The translations under genes were made by a program, and so were the position numbers. Shown piece after piece: positions 43,474 through 51,441 of a DNA stretch of 64,000 nucleotides (position 1 is its first letter; every line of letters starts with the position of its first letter). The stretch is from assembly GCF_005771535.1 (NCBI RefSeq), contig NZ_VANU01000001.1, positions 124,001 through 188,000 of the forward strand, given 5' to 3'. A model generated the notes under the pieces. That model was not told where the DNA came from, made no database searches, and saw only the letters and a list, made by a program, of their open reading frames with translations. The DNA is from Arcobacter arenosus (GTDB lineage: Bacteria; Campylobacterota; Campylobacteria; Campylobacterales; Arcobacteraceae).

Positions 43474-44612
43474 TTAGGTATATACAAATAATTGAAAGGT
43501 GATACGTGGTTTTATGCTCTGAATGTTTTTATGATGAAGGTCTAAAGTTAAGTGCTTTTCAAATGGGTGTAGAAAATGACAACCTTTGTGAAAACTGTGG
43601 AAGTAAGCTAGGACGGAAGCTTGATGAAGCACGTTTAATTCAATTAGCCCATCGTTTCTTTGTTTGGGGAACGCTTCATAGATGTGATTATGGTGCGGCT
43701 CCAATTGTTCAATTTAATCAGCATCAAAAAACAAGTATAGCTTCATCAACTTGGATTCAGAACGATATTCATCTTTTTGAAAAAGTATTAAAAATAGGTT
43801 TTTTTCATTACGGTCCAAGACTATGGATGGTTGGTGAAGTCGAACCACTCAAAGAATTGACTAGTGAAACAAATCGAAAAAATGTCTTAAAAAGAGTATT
43901 GAATGAATACCCTACAATTGATTTTTCAAAAGATGACCTTTTTTACCGTATACGAATTAACCCCGAAAAGCCTCATGTTGAATCTGAATATGATAGCCCT
44001 CCACTAGAATATTCAGGCAATGGTCGTTTAGATTCTACTGACTTTTCAATTCTTTATGGTTCTCAGGATTTACAAGTTTGTATTCACGAATGTCGAGTGA
44101 GTGCAGAGGACGAAATTTTCGTAGCTACTTTTCAACCAACCAGAACATTAAAACTTCTTGATCTTACTGCAATACTCAAAGAAGATTGTACTGAATTTGA
44201 AAGTTTGGATATGGCTGTGCATATGCTTTTTTTAGCCGGTAAACACTCTTATGAAATATCAAGAGACCTTAGTAGGTTGGCAAAGGAGAATGGATATGAT
44301 GGAATTGCTTATCCATCATATTTTAGTTTACTTCGTTCAGGAGGGATGCCATTTGAAACAACGTATGGTCTGTCACATAGGTTAATTCCTCAATTACATG
44401 AGTATGAAAAAAGTAAAATAATTCAAAACCTTGCATTATTTGGAAAGCCTCTTAAGGAATCAAAAATAAGTGTTAAATGTATAAATAGATTAGTTTTACA
44501 TACTGTTGAGTACGGAGTACATTTTGGACCAGTGGAATATTAAAAGAATACCTAACAAATCAGTGGAGCCAATAAATTACCCTGCGGGCAATTCATCGGC
44601 TCATTTTAAACG
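43474..44612 (+). mobile_element. Solitary integron gene cassette carrying a RES-domain gene
   Basis: A 1139-base cassette. Its left end is G|TTAGGT (43473-43479). Its right end is in the R' box G|TTAGAT (44612-44618) of a complete attC site. If circularised, the attC would have R'' ACCTAAC and R' GTTAGGT, which are exact complements, as in genuine cassettes. A single ORF starts 32 bases from the left end and stops six bases before attC, the usual compact layout. No intI gene or second attC was found in the window. Codon use is foreign (9 of 17 Arg codons CGN; the neighbouring host gene has only AGA). Confidence 0.85.
43506..44543 (+). CDS. RES-domain protein with HEPN/RES N-terminal zinc region (putative NAD+-consuming toxin)
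   Basis: A 345-residue protein. Cys 4, 7, 28 and 31 (CSECF, CENCG) form a probable zinc ribbon opening the HEPN/RES N-terminal type 1 region, which continues with LAHRFFVWGTLH and YGAAPIVQFNQ. The RES domain has the arginine-bearing LFYRIRINPEK near 148, GRLDSTDFSILYGS, the conserved Glu at about 195 (CIHECRV) and Ser at about 271 (AYPSYFS). RES toxins break down NAD+, often by phosphorolysis. No Xre-type antitoxin gene lies next to it. AAAGGTG precedes the GTG start; the nearby ATG at 43514 is out of frame. A defence role is possible but inferred. Confidence 0.8.
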   Translation: MVLCSECFYDEGLKLSAFQMGVENDNLCENCGSKLGRKLDEARLIQLAHRFFVWGTLHRCDYGAAPIVQFNQHQKTSIASSTWIQNDIHLFEKVLKIGFFHYGPRLWMVGEVEPLKELTSETNRKNVLKRVLNEYPTIDFSKDDLFYRIRINPEKPHVESEYDSPPLEYSGNGRLDSTDFSILYGSQDLQVCIHECRVSAEDEIFVATFQPTRTLKLLDLTAILKEDCTEFESLDMAVHMLFLAGKHSYEISRDLSRLAKENGYDGIAYPSYFSLLRSGGMPFETTYGLSHRLIPQLHEYEKSKIIQNLALFGKPLKESKISVKCINRLVLHTVEYGVHFGPVEY

Positions 44613-44618
44613 TTAGAT
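44550..44618 (+). repeat. attC recombination site
   Basis: R'' is ACCTAAC (44550-44556, fits RYYYAAC) and R' is GTTAGAT (44612-44618, fits GTTRRRY). The inner boxes TGGAGCC (44564-44570) and GGCTCA (44598-44603) pair as TGAGCC/GGCTCA with one extra unpaired G on the left arm. That is the extrahelical base integrases use to choose the bottom strand. The centre, ACCC-TGC-GGGC, forms a small terminal stem. Total 69 bases, normal for a short attC. Confidence 0.88.
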
Positions 44619-44620
44619 AA

Positions 44621-44651
44621 TGAAAAAAAATAAGAGAAAACCTATTTCTCT
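44621..44651 (-). terminator. Terminator of leuA
   Basis: On the minus strand AGAGAAA pairs with TTTTCTCT around the leuA stop codon and is followed by an eight-T run. It lies between leuA and the attC site and is intact, so the cassette landed outside the transcription unit. Confidence 0.7.
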
Positions 44652-45946
44652 TTATACCCTTTATAAAGTCCAATAATCTCCTCTTTACTTAATTCCCGTT
44701 GAACTTTATCACTCTCTTTCTTCACTAAAAGTCCAAACTCTTTGGCTTGTTGTTTATCCAAATCATCTCCAAAAAATTCACTTATTATAAAAGCAACTCC
44801 ACCTTTTCCTGATTGGGAATTTACTCTAATAACATCTTCATATCCTCTTTTTATATCTTTTGGATCGATTGGTAAATATGGGACATTCCATTCTTGGCAA
44901 TTTTCTTTTCTATAAAAGTCTATTCCTTTTTTGATAGCATCTTGATGTCCACCACTAAAAGCTGTGAAAATCATATCTCCCACATAAGGATGTCTTGGAT
45001 TTATATTTAACTTTGTTAAATTTTCATACATCTTTTTTACTTCATCTATGATTGATAAATCAAGCTTAGAATCAATACCTTGTGAGTGTAAATTAAATGC
45101 AAAATTTACTAAATCCAAGTTCCCTGCTCTCTCCCCATTTCCAAACAATGTTCCCTCTATTCTATTTGCTCCTGCTAAAACTGCAAGTTCTGCTGAAGAT
45201 ACTGAAGTTCCTCTATCATTGTGAGGATGGACGCTTATTATAAGGGCATCTCTATTATTCAAATTATTGCACATCCACTCTATTCTATCAGCATAAATAT
45301 TTGCAGTGCAGGCTTCTAGAGTATTTGGTAAGTTTATTATCATCTTGTTTTGTACTGTTGGTTTTACTACATCAATTACTTTATTACATATTTTTACTGC
45401 AAACGCTAAATTGGTTTGAGAAAAACTCTCTGGGGAATAATCATATGTAACATTTCCCTCAAAATCTTTTGTAAGTTCCCTTAAGTATTTCATAGACTCA
45501 ACTGCCATGTCTATTATCTCTTCATCACTTTTTTGAAAAACTACTCTTCTTTGGAACTCATTTGTGGGATTGTATAAATGAAAAATTCCATTTTTTACTC
45601 CCCTCATAGCTTCAACACTTCTTTTTATCCACTCTTTTTTTGCTGGAATCAATACTTGAATAGCAACATCATCAGGTATTAGATTTTCTTCAATTAATTT
45701 TCTAGTAAAATTAAAATCAGTATCACTAGCACTTGGATAACTTACTTCTATTTGTTTAAATCCCATTTTTACTAAAGTATTAAAATACTCTAACTTTTGC
45801 TCAATATTTAAAGGATTTACCAAAGCTTGGTTTCCATCTCTTAAATCAACACTTCCATAAATAGGTGCTTTTGTGATTTGATTATTTGGCCAAGTACGTA
45901 CGAAATCTTTGACAATAGGATATTGTCTATATTTTTTATATGTCAT
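44642..45946 (-). CDS. leuA: 2-isopropylmalate synthase (type 2), lacking the C-terminal leucine-binding domain
   Basis: About 434 residues. The catalytic barrel has VDLRDGNQALVNPL, GFKQIEVSYPSASDTDF, YDYSPESFSQT and ISVHPHNDRGTSVSSAELA (metal His pair), then LFGNGERAGNLDLV and the linker domain with VNSQSGKGGVAFI. Type 2 LeuA proteins usually continue for over 100 residues as the allosteric leucine-binding domain; here the protein stops after the linker and a terminator follows at once. Feedback inhibition by leucine may therefore be absent. GGAG six bases before the ATG at 45946 decides the start; the ATG at 45958 has none. A leucine-rich leader precedes it. Confidence 0.88.
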   Translation of the reverse strand: MTYKKYRQYPIVKDFVRTWPNNQITKAPIYGSVDLRDGNQALVNPLNIEQKLEYFNTLVKMGFKQIEVSYPSASDTDFNFTRKLIEENLIPDDVAIQVLIPAKKEWIKRSVEAMRGVKNGIFHLYNPTNEFQRRVVFQKSDEEIIDMAVESMKYLRELTKDFEGNVTYDYSPESFSQTNLAFAVKICNKVIDVVKPTVQNKMIINLPNTLEACTANIYADRIEWMCNNLNNRDALIISVHPHNDRGTSVSSAELAVLAGANRIEGTLFGNGERAGNLDLVNFAFNLHSQGIDSKLDLSIIDEVKKMYENLTKLNINPRHPYVGDMIFTAFSGGHQDAIKKGIDFYRKENCQEWNVPYLPIDPKDIKRGYEDVIRVNSQSGKGGVAFIISEFFGDDLDKQQAKEFGLLVKKESDKVQRELSKEEIIGLYKGYKEK

Positions 45947-45973
45947 TTTATTCTCCATGAATTTATATATTTT

Positions 45974-45985
45974 GCAAATATTTGC
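45974..45985 (-). promoter_or_regulatory. Palindrome between the leuA leader and leuA
   Basis: GCAAATATTTGC is a perfect 12-base palindrome lying between the leader stop (46016) and the leuA ribosome site. No U-run follows it on the minus strand, so it is not a conventional attenuator terminator. Confidence 0.35.
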
Positions 45986-46015
45986 GACAAAAATTAATAA
46001 GGTTTGATTTAAAGA

Positions 46016-46087
46016 TTATTTAGTGAGTAAGAGGTTAAAGAGTAGATTATTTGTTTGAATATGATTATATTTTTTTATACTATTCAT
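46016..46087 (-). CDS. leuL: leuA leader peptide (leucine-rich attenuation ORF)
   Basis: A 23-codon ORF behind AAAGGAG that encodes MNSIKKYNHIQT followed by NNLLFNLLLTK and a TAA. Five of the last nine residues are leucine. The leucine codons are CTA, CTC, CTC, TTA and CTC in order of reading, while ordinary genes here use mostly TTA. This is what a leucine-sensing leader needs: the ribosome slows at scarce leucyl-tRNA. A TATACT -10 box lies 23 bases upstream. leuA begins 69 bases downstream. The control mechanism after the leader is not obvious. Confidence 0.75.
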   Translation of the reverse strand: MNSIKKYNHIQTNNLLFNLLLTK

Positions 46088-46109
46088 GTGTTCTCCTTTT
46101 ATTTGCCTA

Positions 46110-46115
46110 AGTATA
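46110..46115 (-). promoter_or_regulatory. -10 box of the leuA operon
   Basis: Minus-strand TATACT, preceded by a T-rich stretch, is positioned to transcribe the leader ORF and leuA. No clear -35 element is seen, which is common for sigma-70 promoters in Campylobacterota. Confidence 0.45.
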
Positions 46116-46153
46116 TAAAATAAAAGAATTTAAATCTTGTACAAAATTAACAT

Positions 46154-46927
46154 TTATGAAAGTATATTTTTTTGGAATTGTTTTGGTGTTATTTGAAATA
46201 CTCTTTTAAAACTTCTATTTAAATGGCTTTGATCAAAAAAACCACTTTGTAAAGCCACTTCTATAATGGGTAAGTTTGAGTTTAAAAGTTCTTTTGCTTT
46301 GTGAACTTTTTTATTGATTATGTATGAGTGAATGGCTAAACCAAACTCCTTTTTAAAGACTCTTATTAGATGAACAACAGTTATATCAAACTCTTTTGAG
46401 ATATCTTCTAAAACAATATCTTCCAAAAAGTTTTTATCAAGATAGTTTTTTATTTTCAAAGATAAAGAGTTTTTCTCTACTTCTTTTATATCTTTTTTAA
46501 AAGAAAAAGTGCTTAAACAAAACTCTACAAATATCTCTTCTTTTTCCAATAAAGAGATATCTTCAGCCAATAATACTTCGCATAAATTTATAAAACTGTT
46601 TTTATCATCTTGTAAAAAAGTATAATCTAAAGATATACCCAAATTCAAGCTTTGTAAGTAGGTTTTATCTATATATAAAACATATCCATCTTTTACTATT
46701 TCACTATTTAGTGTCGCATTATGGATTGTATTTGAGTTGATTATTGCTATTTCATTGGGATTTAATATATTAAAAGAGTCATTAAAACTTATATTTAAAG
46801 ACCCCTCTTTTATAGCTGTAATTGTAAGCTCTTCATGTAAATGCATTTTTTGACATTGAGTTATATCTTTTATATATCTTAGTTCTAAAAAATCCAGCTT
46901 TTGATTTTTGAAGATTTTTGTTTTCAT
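46154..46927 (-). CDS. AraC family transcriptional regulator
   Basis: A 257-residue regulator. The N-terminal cupin-like sensor contains HEELTITAIKEGSL and NPNEIAIINSNTIHNA. The C-terminal double helix-turn-helix has LEDISKEFDITVVHLIRVFKKEFG and EVALQSGFFDQSHLNRSFKRVFQITPKQF, the AraC signature. Its ATG overlaps the stop of the upstream TSUP exporter gene (TAATG), so it probably regulates that transporter, perhaps sensing the exported compound. Confidence 0.88.
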   Translation of the reverse strand: MKTKIFKNQKLDFLELRYIKDITQCQKMHLHEELTITAIKEGSLNISFNDSFNILNPNEIAIINSNTIHNATLNSEIVKDGYVLYIDKTYLQSLNLGISLDYTFLQDDKNSFINLCEVLLAEDISLLEKEEIFVEFCLSTFSFKKDIKEVEKNSLSLKIKNYLDKNFLEDIVLEDISKEFDITVVHLIRVFKKEFGLAIHSYIINKKVHKAKELLNSNLPIIEVALQSGFFDQSHLNRSFKRVFQITPKQFQKNILS

Positions 46928-47697
46928 TAACTAACAACTATTTTTATAATATTTCCAACTAGCATCATTACAAGTACAAAGATTAAAACTTTTTTAATAA
47001 ACTCTTCTCCACCTTTTATTGCATAATGACTTCCAACATAAGACCCAGCAATATTAGCCAATGCCATTGGAATAGCGGCAAGCCATAAAATCTTTCCAGC
47101 CATCAAAAAGGCAATAACTGACCCAAAGTTTGTTGCAAAATTAAGTGGTTTTGTTGAAGCAGTTGAAATCAAAAAATCTAAATTTAAAAACTTTTTCATA
47201 GAAATAGTTAAATATGTACCTGTTCCGGGTCCTAATAATCCATCATAAAATCCTATAGGTGCAGTTGCTAATATAATATTTTTCTTTGTTAGTTTATTTT
47301 CATCATTTTTTATCTCTTTACTTTTTTTAAAAAGAAAAACCATAGCTATTGGAATTGCTATTAATATTGCCCATTTTATAACTTCATCAGATAAAAACAT
47401 AACCAACAAACTTCCAAGATAAGATGCTACTAAACAAGGAATTATAGCAATAGATACAACTTTAAAGGATATTTTTTTGTTTAGTGCATATTTAATTGTA
47501 GCCATTAAAACACCTAAAACTCCAGCAACTTTATTTGTAGCTAAAACATGAACAGGAGACATCCCACTAAAAAGTAACATGGGAACTTGAATCATCCCTC
47601 CACCACCAGCAATAGAGTCAATATAACCAGCTAAAAATCCAGTAATAATAAAAACAATAATCCATGTTGTAGAGATTTCAGTAAAAAGTTCAGTCAT
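46927..47697 (-). CDS. TSUP (TauE/SafE) family membrane exporter
   Basis: A 256-residue protein with about eight membrane helices. The first repeat has FLAGYIDSIAGGGGMIQVPMLL and the second PIGFYDGLLGPGTGTYLTI, the usual pair of TSUP glycine motifs. It belongs to the YfcA-like branch. The substrate is a small anion or unknown. It forms a two-gene operon with the AraC-type regulator encoded downstream. Confidence 0.85.
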   Translation of the reverse strand: MTELFTEISTTWIIVFIITGFLAGYIDSIAGGGGMIQVPMLLFSGMSPVHVLATNKVAGVLGVLMATIKYALNKKISFKVVSIAIIPCLVASYLGSLLVMFLSDEVIKWAILIAIPIAMVFLFKKSKEIKNDENKLTKKNIILATAPIGFYDGLLGPGTGTYLTISMKKFLNLDFLISTASTKPLNFATNFGSVIAFLMAGKILWLAAIPMALANIAGSYVGSHYAIKGGEEFIKKVLIFVLVMMLVGNIIKIVVS

Positions 47698-47720
47698 TAA
47701 AAGACCTTAAAAAATAAAAT

Positions 47721-47750
47721 AAGAGTAGCTAAAAAGCTACTCTTTTGAAT
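47721..47750 (-). terminator. Terminator of the pyrophosphatase gene
   Basis: A perfect 10-bp stem, AAGAGTAGCT / AGCTACTCTT with a four-base loop. On the minus strand it is followed by ATTTTATTTTTT. It lies just before the TSUP gene. Confidence 0.75.
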
Positions 47751-47769
47751 ATGATTTTTAGTTTAAAAA

Positions 47770-48690
47770 TTATGCAAATGCAGGTTGTAAGAAAGGAATA
47801 ACTTGTTTTTTTCTAGATAGACAACCATCTAACCAAACTTTTCCATTTTCTAATTTTACATCAAATGCTTTTTCGAAAATTGAAGAATCTTCAGAAGATA
47901 CTAAAACTTCAGACCCCTCTTTCATGATATCAGTTAATAATAAACAAGCAGTGTGAAGATTGTTTTCTTCTCTTAATTTGTCTAAATCAGCTTGTAACTC
48001 ATCTTTAATTGAATCAAAAATAGCTAAATCAATTACTTCTAATTGTCCAATACCAACATCTTTTCCATGCATATCAAAAGGTTTATAATCTCTTAAAATT
48101 AAATCTCTAACAGGAGTTCCCTCAACTGCTGATTTTACTTTGAACATCTCCATTCCAACTGAACCAAAATCTTCAACACCAGCAATAGCAGCTAACTCTC
48201 TAACAGCTTTGATATCTGCATCTGTACAAGTTGGTGATTTGAAAATAACAGTATCAGAAAGAATTGCACACATCATAATCCCAGCGATATTTGCAGGGAT
48301 TTCAACTTGATGAAAATCATACATCTCTTTTACAATTGTATTTGTACAACCAACTGGTCTAATCCAACACTCTAAAGGAGTAGAAGTTGTAATATCTCCT
48401 AGTTTATGGTGGTCAACAATACCAACAATAGTTGCTTCATCAATATCTTTTGGAGCTTGTCCTCTATCAGAATAGTCAGTAATAAAAATCTCTTCACCAG
48501 CAAATTCTGTTTTAAGAATAGGAGCTTCAAAACCAAATCTATCTAAAATAAATTGAGTTTCAGGAGAAACTACCCCTTGTCTAGCTGGAATTGCTTCACG
48601 TCCTATTTTATTTAAAAGGTATCCTAAAGAGATTGCTGAACAAATAGAATCTGAATCAGGAGTTGTGTGTCCACATGTATAAATTGCCAT
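47770..48690 (-). CDS. ppaC: Manganese-dependent inorganic pyrophosphatase
   Basis: A 306-residue family II enzyme of the DHH superfamily. GHTTPDSDSICSAISLGYLL supplies the first metal ligands, FITDYSDR the next, and GIVDHHKLGD is the DHH motif. The DHHA2 domain ends with LDGCLSRKKQVIPFL. It hydrolyses pyrophosphate to drive biosynthesis and requires Mn2+. AAGGATATATTTT precedes the ATG. Monocistronic, divergent from ferritin. Confidence 0.94.
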   Translation of the reverse strand: MAIYTCGHTTPDSDSICSAISLGYLLNKIGREAIPARQGVVSPETQFILDRFGFEAPILKTEFAGEEIFITDYSDRGQAPKDIDEATIVGIVDHHKLGDITTSTPLECWIRPVGCTNTIVKEMYDFHQVEIPANIAGIMMCAILSDTVIFKSPTCTDADIKAVRELAAIAGVEDFGSVGMEMFKVKSAVEGTPVRDLILRDYKPFDMHGKDVGIGQLEVIDLAIFDSIKDELQADLDKLREENNLHTACLLLTDIMKEGSEVLVSSEDSSIFEKAFDVKLENGKVWLDGCLSRKKQVIPFLQPAFA

Positions 48691-48832
48691 AAAATATATC
48701 CTTATAATCTTTCTTATTTTTGCGTGATTCTATCCAAATCTCATTTAGGATTATTTTAAGTCTCAAAGGTACTATAGATTAAATAGAATTATTTCAATTG
48801 AAAAAGTTAAAATAGTGAAAAAGGAGAAATTT

Positions 48833-49342
48833 ATGATAAATAAAAATTTAGAAAAAGCATTAGTAAAACAACTTAATAAAGAGTTTCATTCTGCCTATCT
48901 ATACTTAGGTATGAGTGCATATTGTTCAAAAGAAGGGTTTAATGGTGCAGCATCTTGGTTTTTAGTTCAATATCAAGAAGAAGTTTCCCATGGAATGAAA
49001 TTTTTTAAATATTTAGAAGACCAAGATTCAGATATTGAACTTCCAGAGATTAAAAGTTCAAAAGTAGAATATAAATCACTTTTAGATGTATTTATAAAAG
49101 CACTTTTACATGAACAAGGTATGTCTAAAAATTTAAATAACCTTTCTGATTTAGCAATGAAAGAGAAAGACCATGCAACATATAATTTATTACAATGGTA
49201 TGTTACAGAACAAGTAGAAGAAGAAGCAACTTTAAGTGAAATAATTGACCATATAAAACTTGTTGGAGACAATGGATATGGATTATTTACAATTGATAAA
49301 GATTTAGCAGGAAGAACTTTTATAGACCCAACTGCAAACTAA
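48833..49342 (+). CDS. ftnA: Non-haem ferritin
   Basis: About 169 residues. KQLNKEFHSAYLYLGMSAYC and QYQEEVSHGMKFFKYL carry the ferroxidase-site glutamates and histidine; TYNLLQWYVTEQVEEEATL carries the second set; the C-terminal helix is DHIKLVGDNGYGLF. It stores iron as ferric mineral in a 24-subunit shell. AAGGAG seven bases before the ATG at 48833 decides the start over a GTG at 48815. The stop is followed by a hairpin. Confidence 0.93.
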   Translation: MINKNLEKALVKQLNKEFHSAYLYLGMSAYCSKEGFNGAASWFLVQYQEEVSHGMKFFKYLEDQDSDIELPEIKSSKVEYKSLLDVFIKALLHEQGMSKNLNNLSDLAMKEKDHATYNLLQWYVTEQVEEEATLSEIIDHIKLVGDNGYGLFTIDKDLAGRTFIDPTAN

Positions 49343-49346
49343 ATTT

Positions 49347-49376
49347 AAGTAAGAGGAAACACCTCTTACTTGACTC
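49347..49376 (+). terminator. Hairpin after ferritin
   Basis: AAGTAAGAGG (49347-49356) pairs perfectly with CCTCTTACTT (49362-49371). Only a weak T-rich run follows, so termination strength is uncertain. Confidence 0.5.
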
Positions 49377-49502
49377 TTATATAAAAACTTATTTTTTACA
49401 ATTTTTTTAAATTTTCATTATTTTATAAAATTATTTCTATTCTAATACTATTATGATACCTTTAAAAGTTATAATTATTTCAAAAGGGTTAAGGAGTATA
49501 TT

Positions 49503-51440
49503 TTGGATAAACATATTTTTAGAAATTTTAATAATACTATTGGCTATTTGATATTTAAAAAAATATTAATCTCATATATAATTTTTGCTTCATTATTAAC
49601 CTCATATCAAATATACTCAGAACTTAATACTTCAGTTAATAGAATGGGAAAAGATTTTAATCAAGTTTTTAAACATTTTAATAAAAGATTAACCTATGGG
49701 GTTTGGTTTAAGGACAAAGATAATTTAAAAAATATTTTAAATGAAATGATGCTAGAGCAAAATGATATAAAAGGTATCTCTTTAGTTTCAAAAAATGAAG
49801 TTATTATTTTACGAGGACTAGTTGATGAAAAATTAAAAGAGAAATACAAAGAAAAAGGGAAAAATGAAAACTTTGTATATTCTATATCACCATTAATTAG
49901 TTTCGAACATCAGCTATATAATTATATTGATAATACTGATGAAAAGATGGGAACTTTAACTTTTTATACTACAAAACAAATGGTCTTTGATTATACAAAA
50001 GAGACTATTTTCTTGATTATTTTCAATATCCTTTTAAGTATGTTGCTATTTTGGGGATTGACAGTTTATGCAACCCATAAGTATCTTACAATGCCTTTAA
50101 AAGAGTTAATTGATGGTATTAAAAGTTTTGAATCACATGATGATGAAAAAGTTGCTATTAAATTAGATTTGAAAAATATGAGAGAATTAACAATTTTAGC
50201 AAAATCTTTTAATAAAATGTCAAGTAAAATCAGTGAAGATATTATCAACTTAAAACAGTTAACGATGATTCAAAATCAACAGAAAAAAGCTCTAGAAGAA
50301 GCCAATAAAACAAAAGATGATTTCTTGGCAAATATGAGTCATGAATTGAAAACTCCCCTTAATTCTATTAATCTGATTAGTTCAATAATGATGAAAAATA
50401 AGTCTGATAAATTTGATGAAAAAGATATAAAAAACTTAAAAATCATAAACAACTGTGGTAATGATTTACTTTTTTTAATCAATGACATTTTAGATCTTTC
50501 AAAATTAGAAGCTGGAAAAATGAAACTAAATTATGAGTTAATAGATATGGAATCTTTTATTCAAAAGATAAATGATATGTTCTATCCTCAAGCAAAAGAA
50601 AAAGGTATCAGACTTACAACTAAAATCGATGAATCATTAAAAGAGATATATACAGATGAATCAAGATTAAATCAAGTACTTAAAAACTTAATTGGGAACT
50701 CTATTAAATTTGTACATGAAGGTGAAATTAGATTAATTGTTCAAGAGAAAGAAGAAACTATACAAATCGTTGTAAGTGATGATGGAATTGGGATTTCTGA
50801 AGATAAACTAGAACATATATTTGATAGATTTAAGCAAGCAGATGGAAGCACAACTAGAAAATATGGAGGGACGGGATTAGGTTTAGCGATTTGTAAAGAC
50901 CTAATTTCTTTATTTAATGGTTCAATAAATATTGAAAGTAAAGTTAATATTGGAACAACAATAACAATAGAGATACCAAAAAACCTAGATATGATATCTA
51001 GTGAGCAAAAAGTAAAAAAAGTGGAAAATTCAAGTGAACTTGAAGATTTAGACCATGAATTTTTATTTGATATGGAAGATGAAAAAGAGGATAATCAAAC
51101 AAAAGATAAATCTAAAATTTTAGTGTTAAATAGTGATCCAATTAGTTATATGAGTCTAATAATTGAATTTAATAAAAACTTCCAAACTCAACAAATTAAT
51201 AATATCTCTGATATGTTCAAAAAGTTAAGAGAAGAAGAGTTTGATTTGATTGTTATTGATAATGAATCATTAGAGGAATCAAATATTGAAAAGATTTTAA
51301 ATTTAGAGGTTAATTATCTTATTGCAACAAAAGATAGTGAACAAATAAATGAAAGTATAAAAGAAAAATCAAAAGGGATTCTACATAAACCTTTTGATAA
51401 TAATCTTGCTGTTGAAACAATAAAAGAGATTTTAGCCTAA
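49503..51440 (+). CDS. Hybrid sensor histidine kinase with a divergent receiver domain
   Basis: A 645-residue inner-membrane kinase. Membrane helices lie at about 16-40 and 160-188 and flank a periplasmic sensor region; HAMP follows to about 245. HisKA begins near 270 with the phospho-accepting His in MSHELKTPLNSI. The ATPase has N, G1 and G2 boxes (LIGNSIKF, VSDDGIGI, KYGGTGLGLAI). Residues about 535-645 form a receiver-like domain: LVLNSDP, the possible phospho-Asp in LIVIDNES and a Lys in HKPFD. A TTG start lies behind AAGGAG. No partner regulator gene is adjacent. Confidence 0.85.
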   Translation: MDKHIFRNFNNTIGYLIFKKILISYIIFASLLTSYQIYSELNTSVNRMGKDFNQVFKHFNKRLTYGVWFKDKDNLKNILNEMMLEQNDIKGISLVSKNEVIILRGLVDEKLKEKYKEKGKNENFVYSISPLISFEHQLYNYIDNTDEKMGTLTFYTTKQMVFDYTKETIFLIIFNILLSMLLFWGLTVYATHKYLTMPLKELIDGIKSFESHDDEKVAIKLDLKNMRELTILAKSFNKMSSKISEDIINLKQLTMIQNQQKKALEEANKTKDDFLANMSHELKTPLNSINLISSIMMKNKSDKFDEKDIKNLKIINNCGNDLLFLINDILDLSKLEAGKMKLNYELIDMESFIQKINDMFYPQAKEKGIRLTTKIDESLKEIYTDESRLNQVLKNLIGNSIKFVHEGEIRLIVQEKEETIQIVVSDDGIGISEDKLEHIFDRFKQADGSTTRKYGGTGLGLAICKDLISLFNGSINIESKVNIGTTITIEIPKNLDMISSEQKVKKVENSSELEDLDHEFLFDMEDEKEDNQTKDKSKILVLNSDPISYMSLIIEFNKNFQTQQINNISDMFKKLREEEFDLIVIDNESLEESNIEKILNLEVNYLIATKDSEQINESIKEKSKGILHKPFDNNLAVETIKEILA

Positions 51441-51441
51441 A

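Noticed and set aside
43474-43704. Minus-strand frame opposite the start of the RES gene
   Set aside because: It is antisense to well-conserved RES N-terminal sequence and starts without a ribosome site.
44612-44651. Idea that the cassette insertion truncated leuA
   Set aside because: A complete terminator lies between the leuA stop and the attC site, so the short LeuA predates or is independent of the insertion.
48691-48832. PerR or Fur box upstream of ferritin
   Set aside because: The gap is AT-rich with loose dyads, but none matches a Fur or PerR box as well as the site at 17130.
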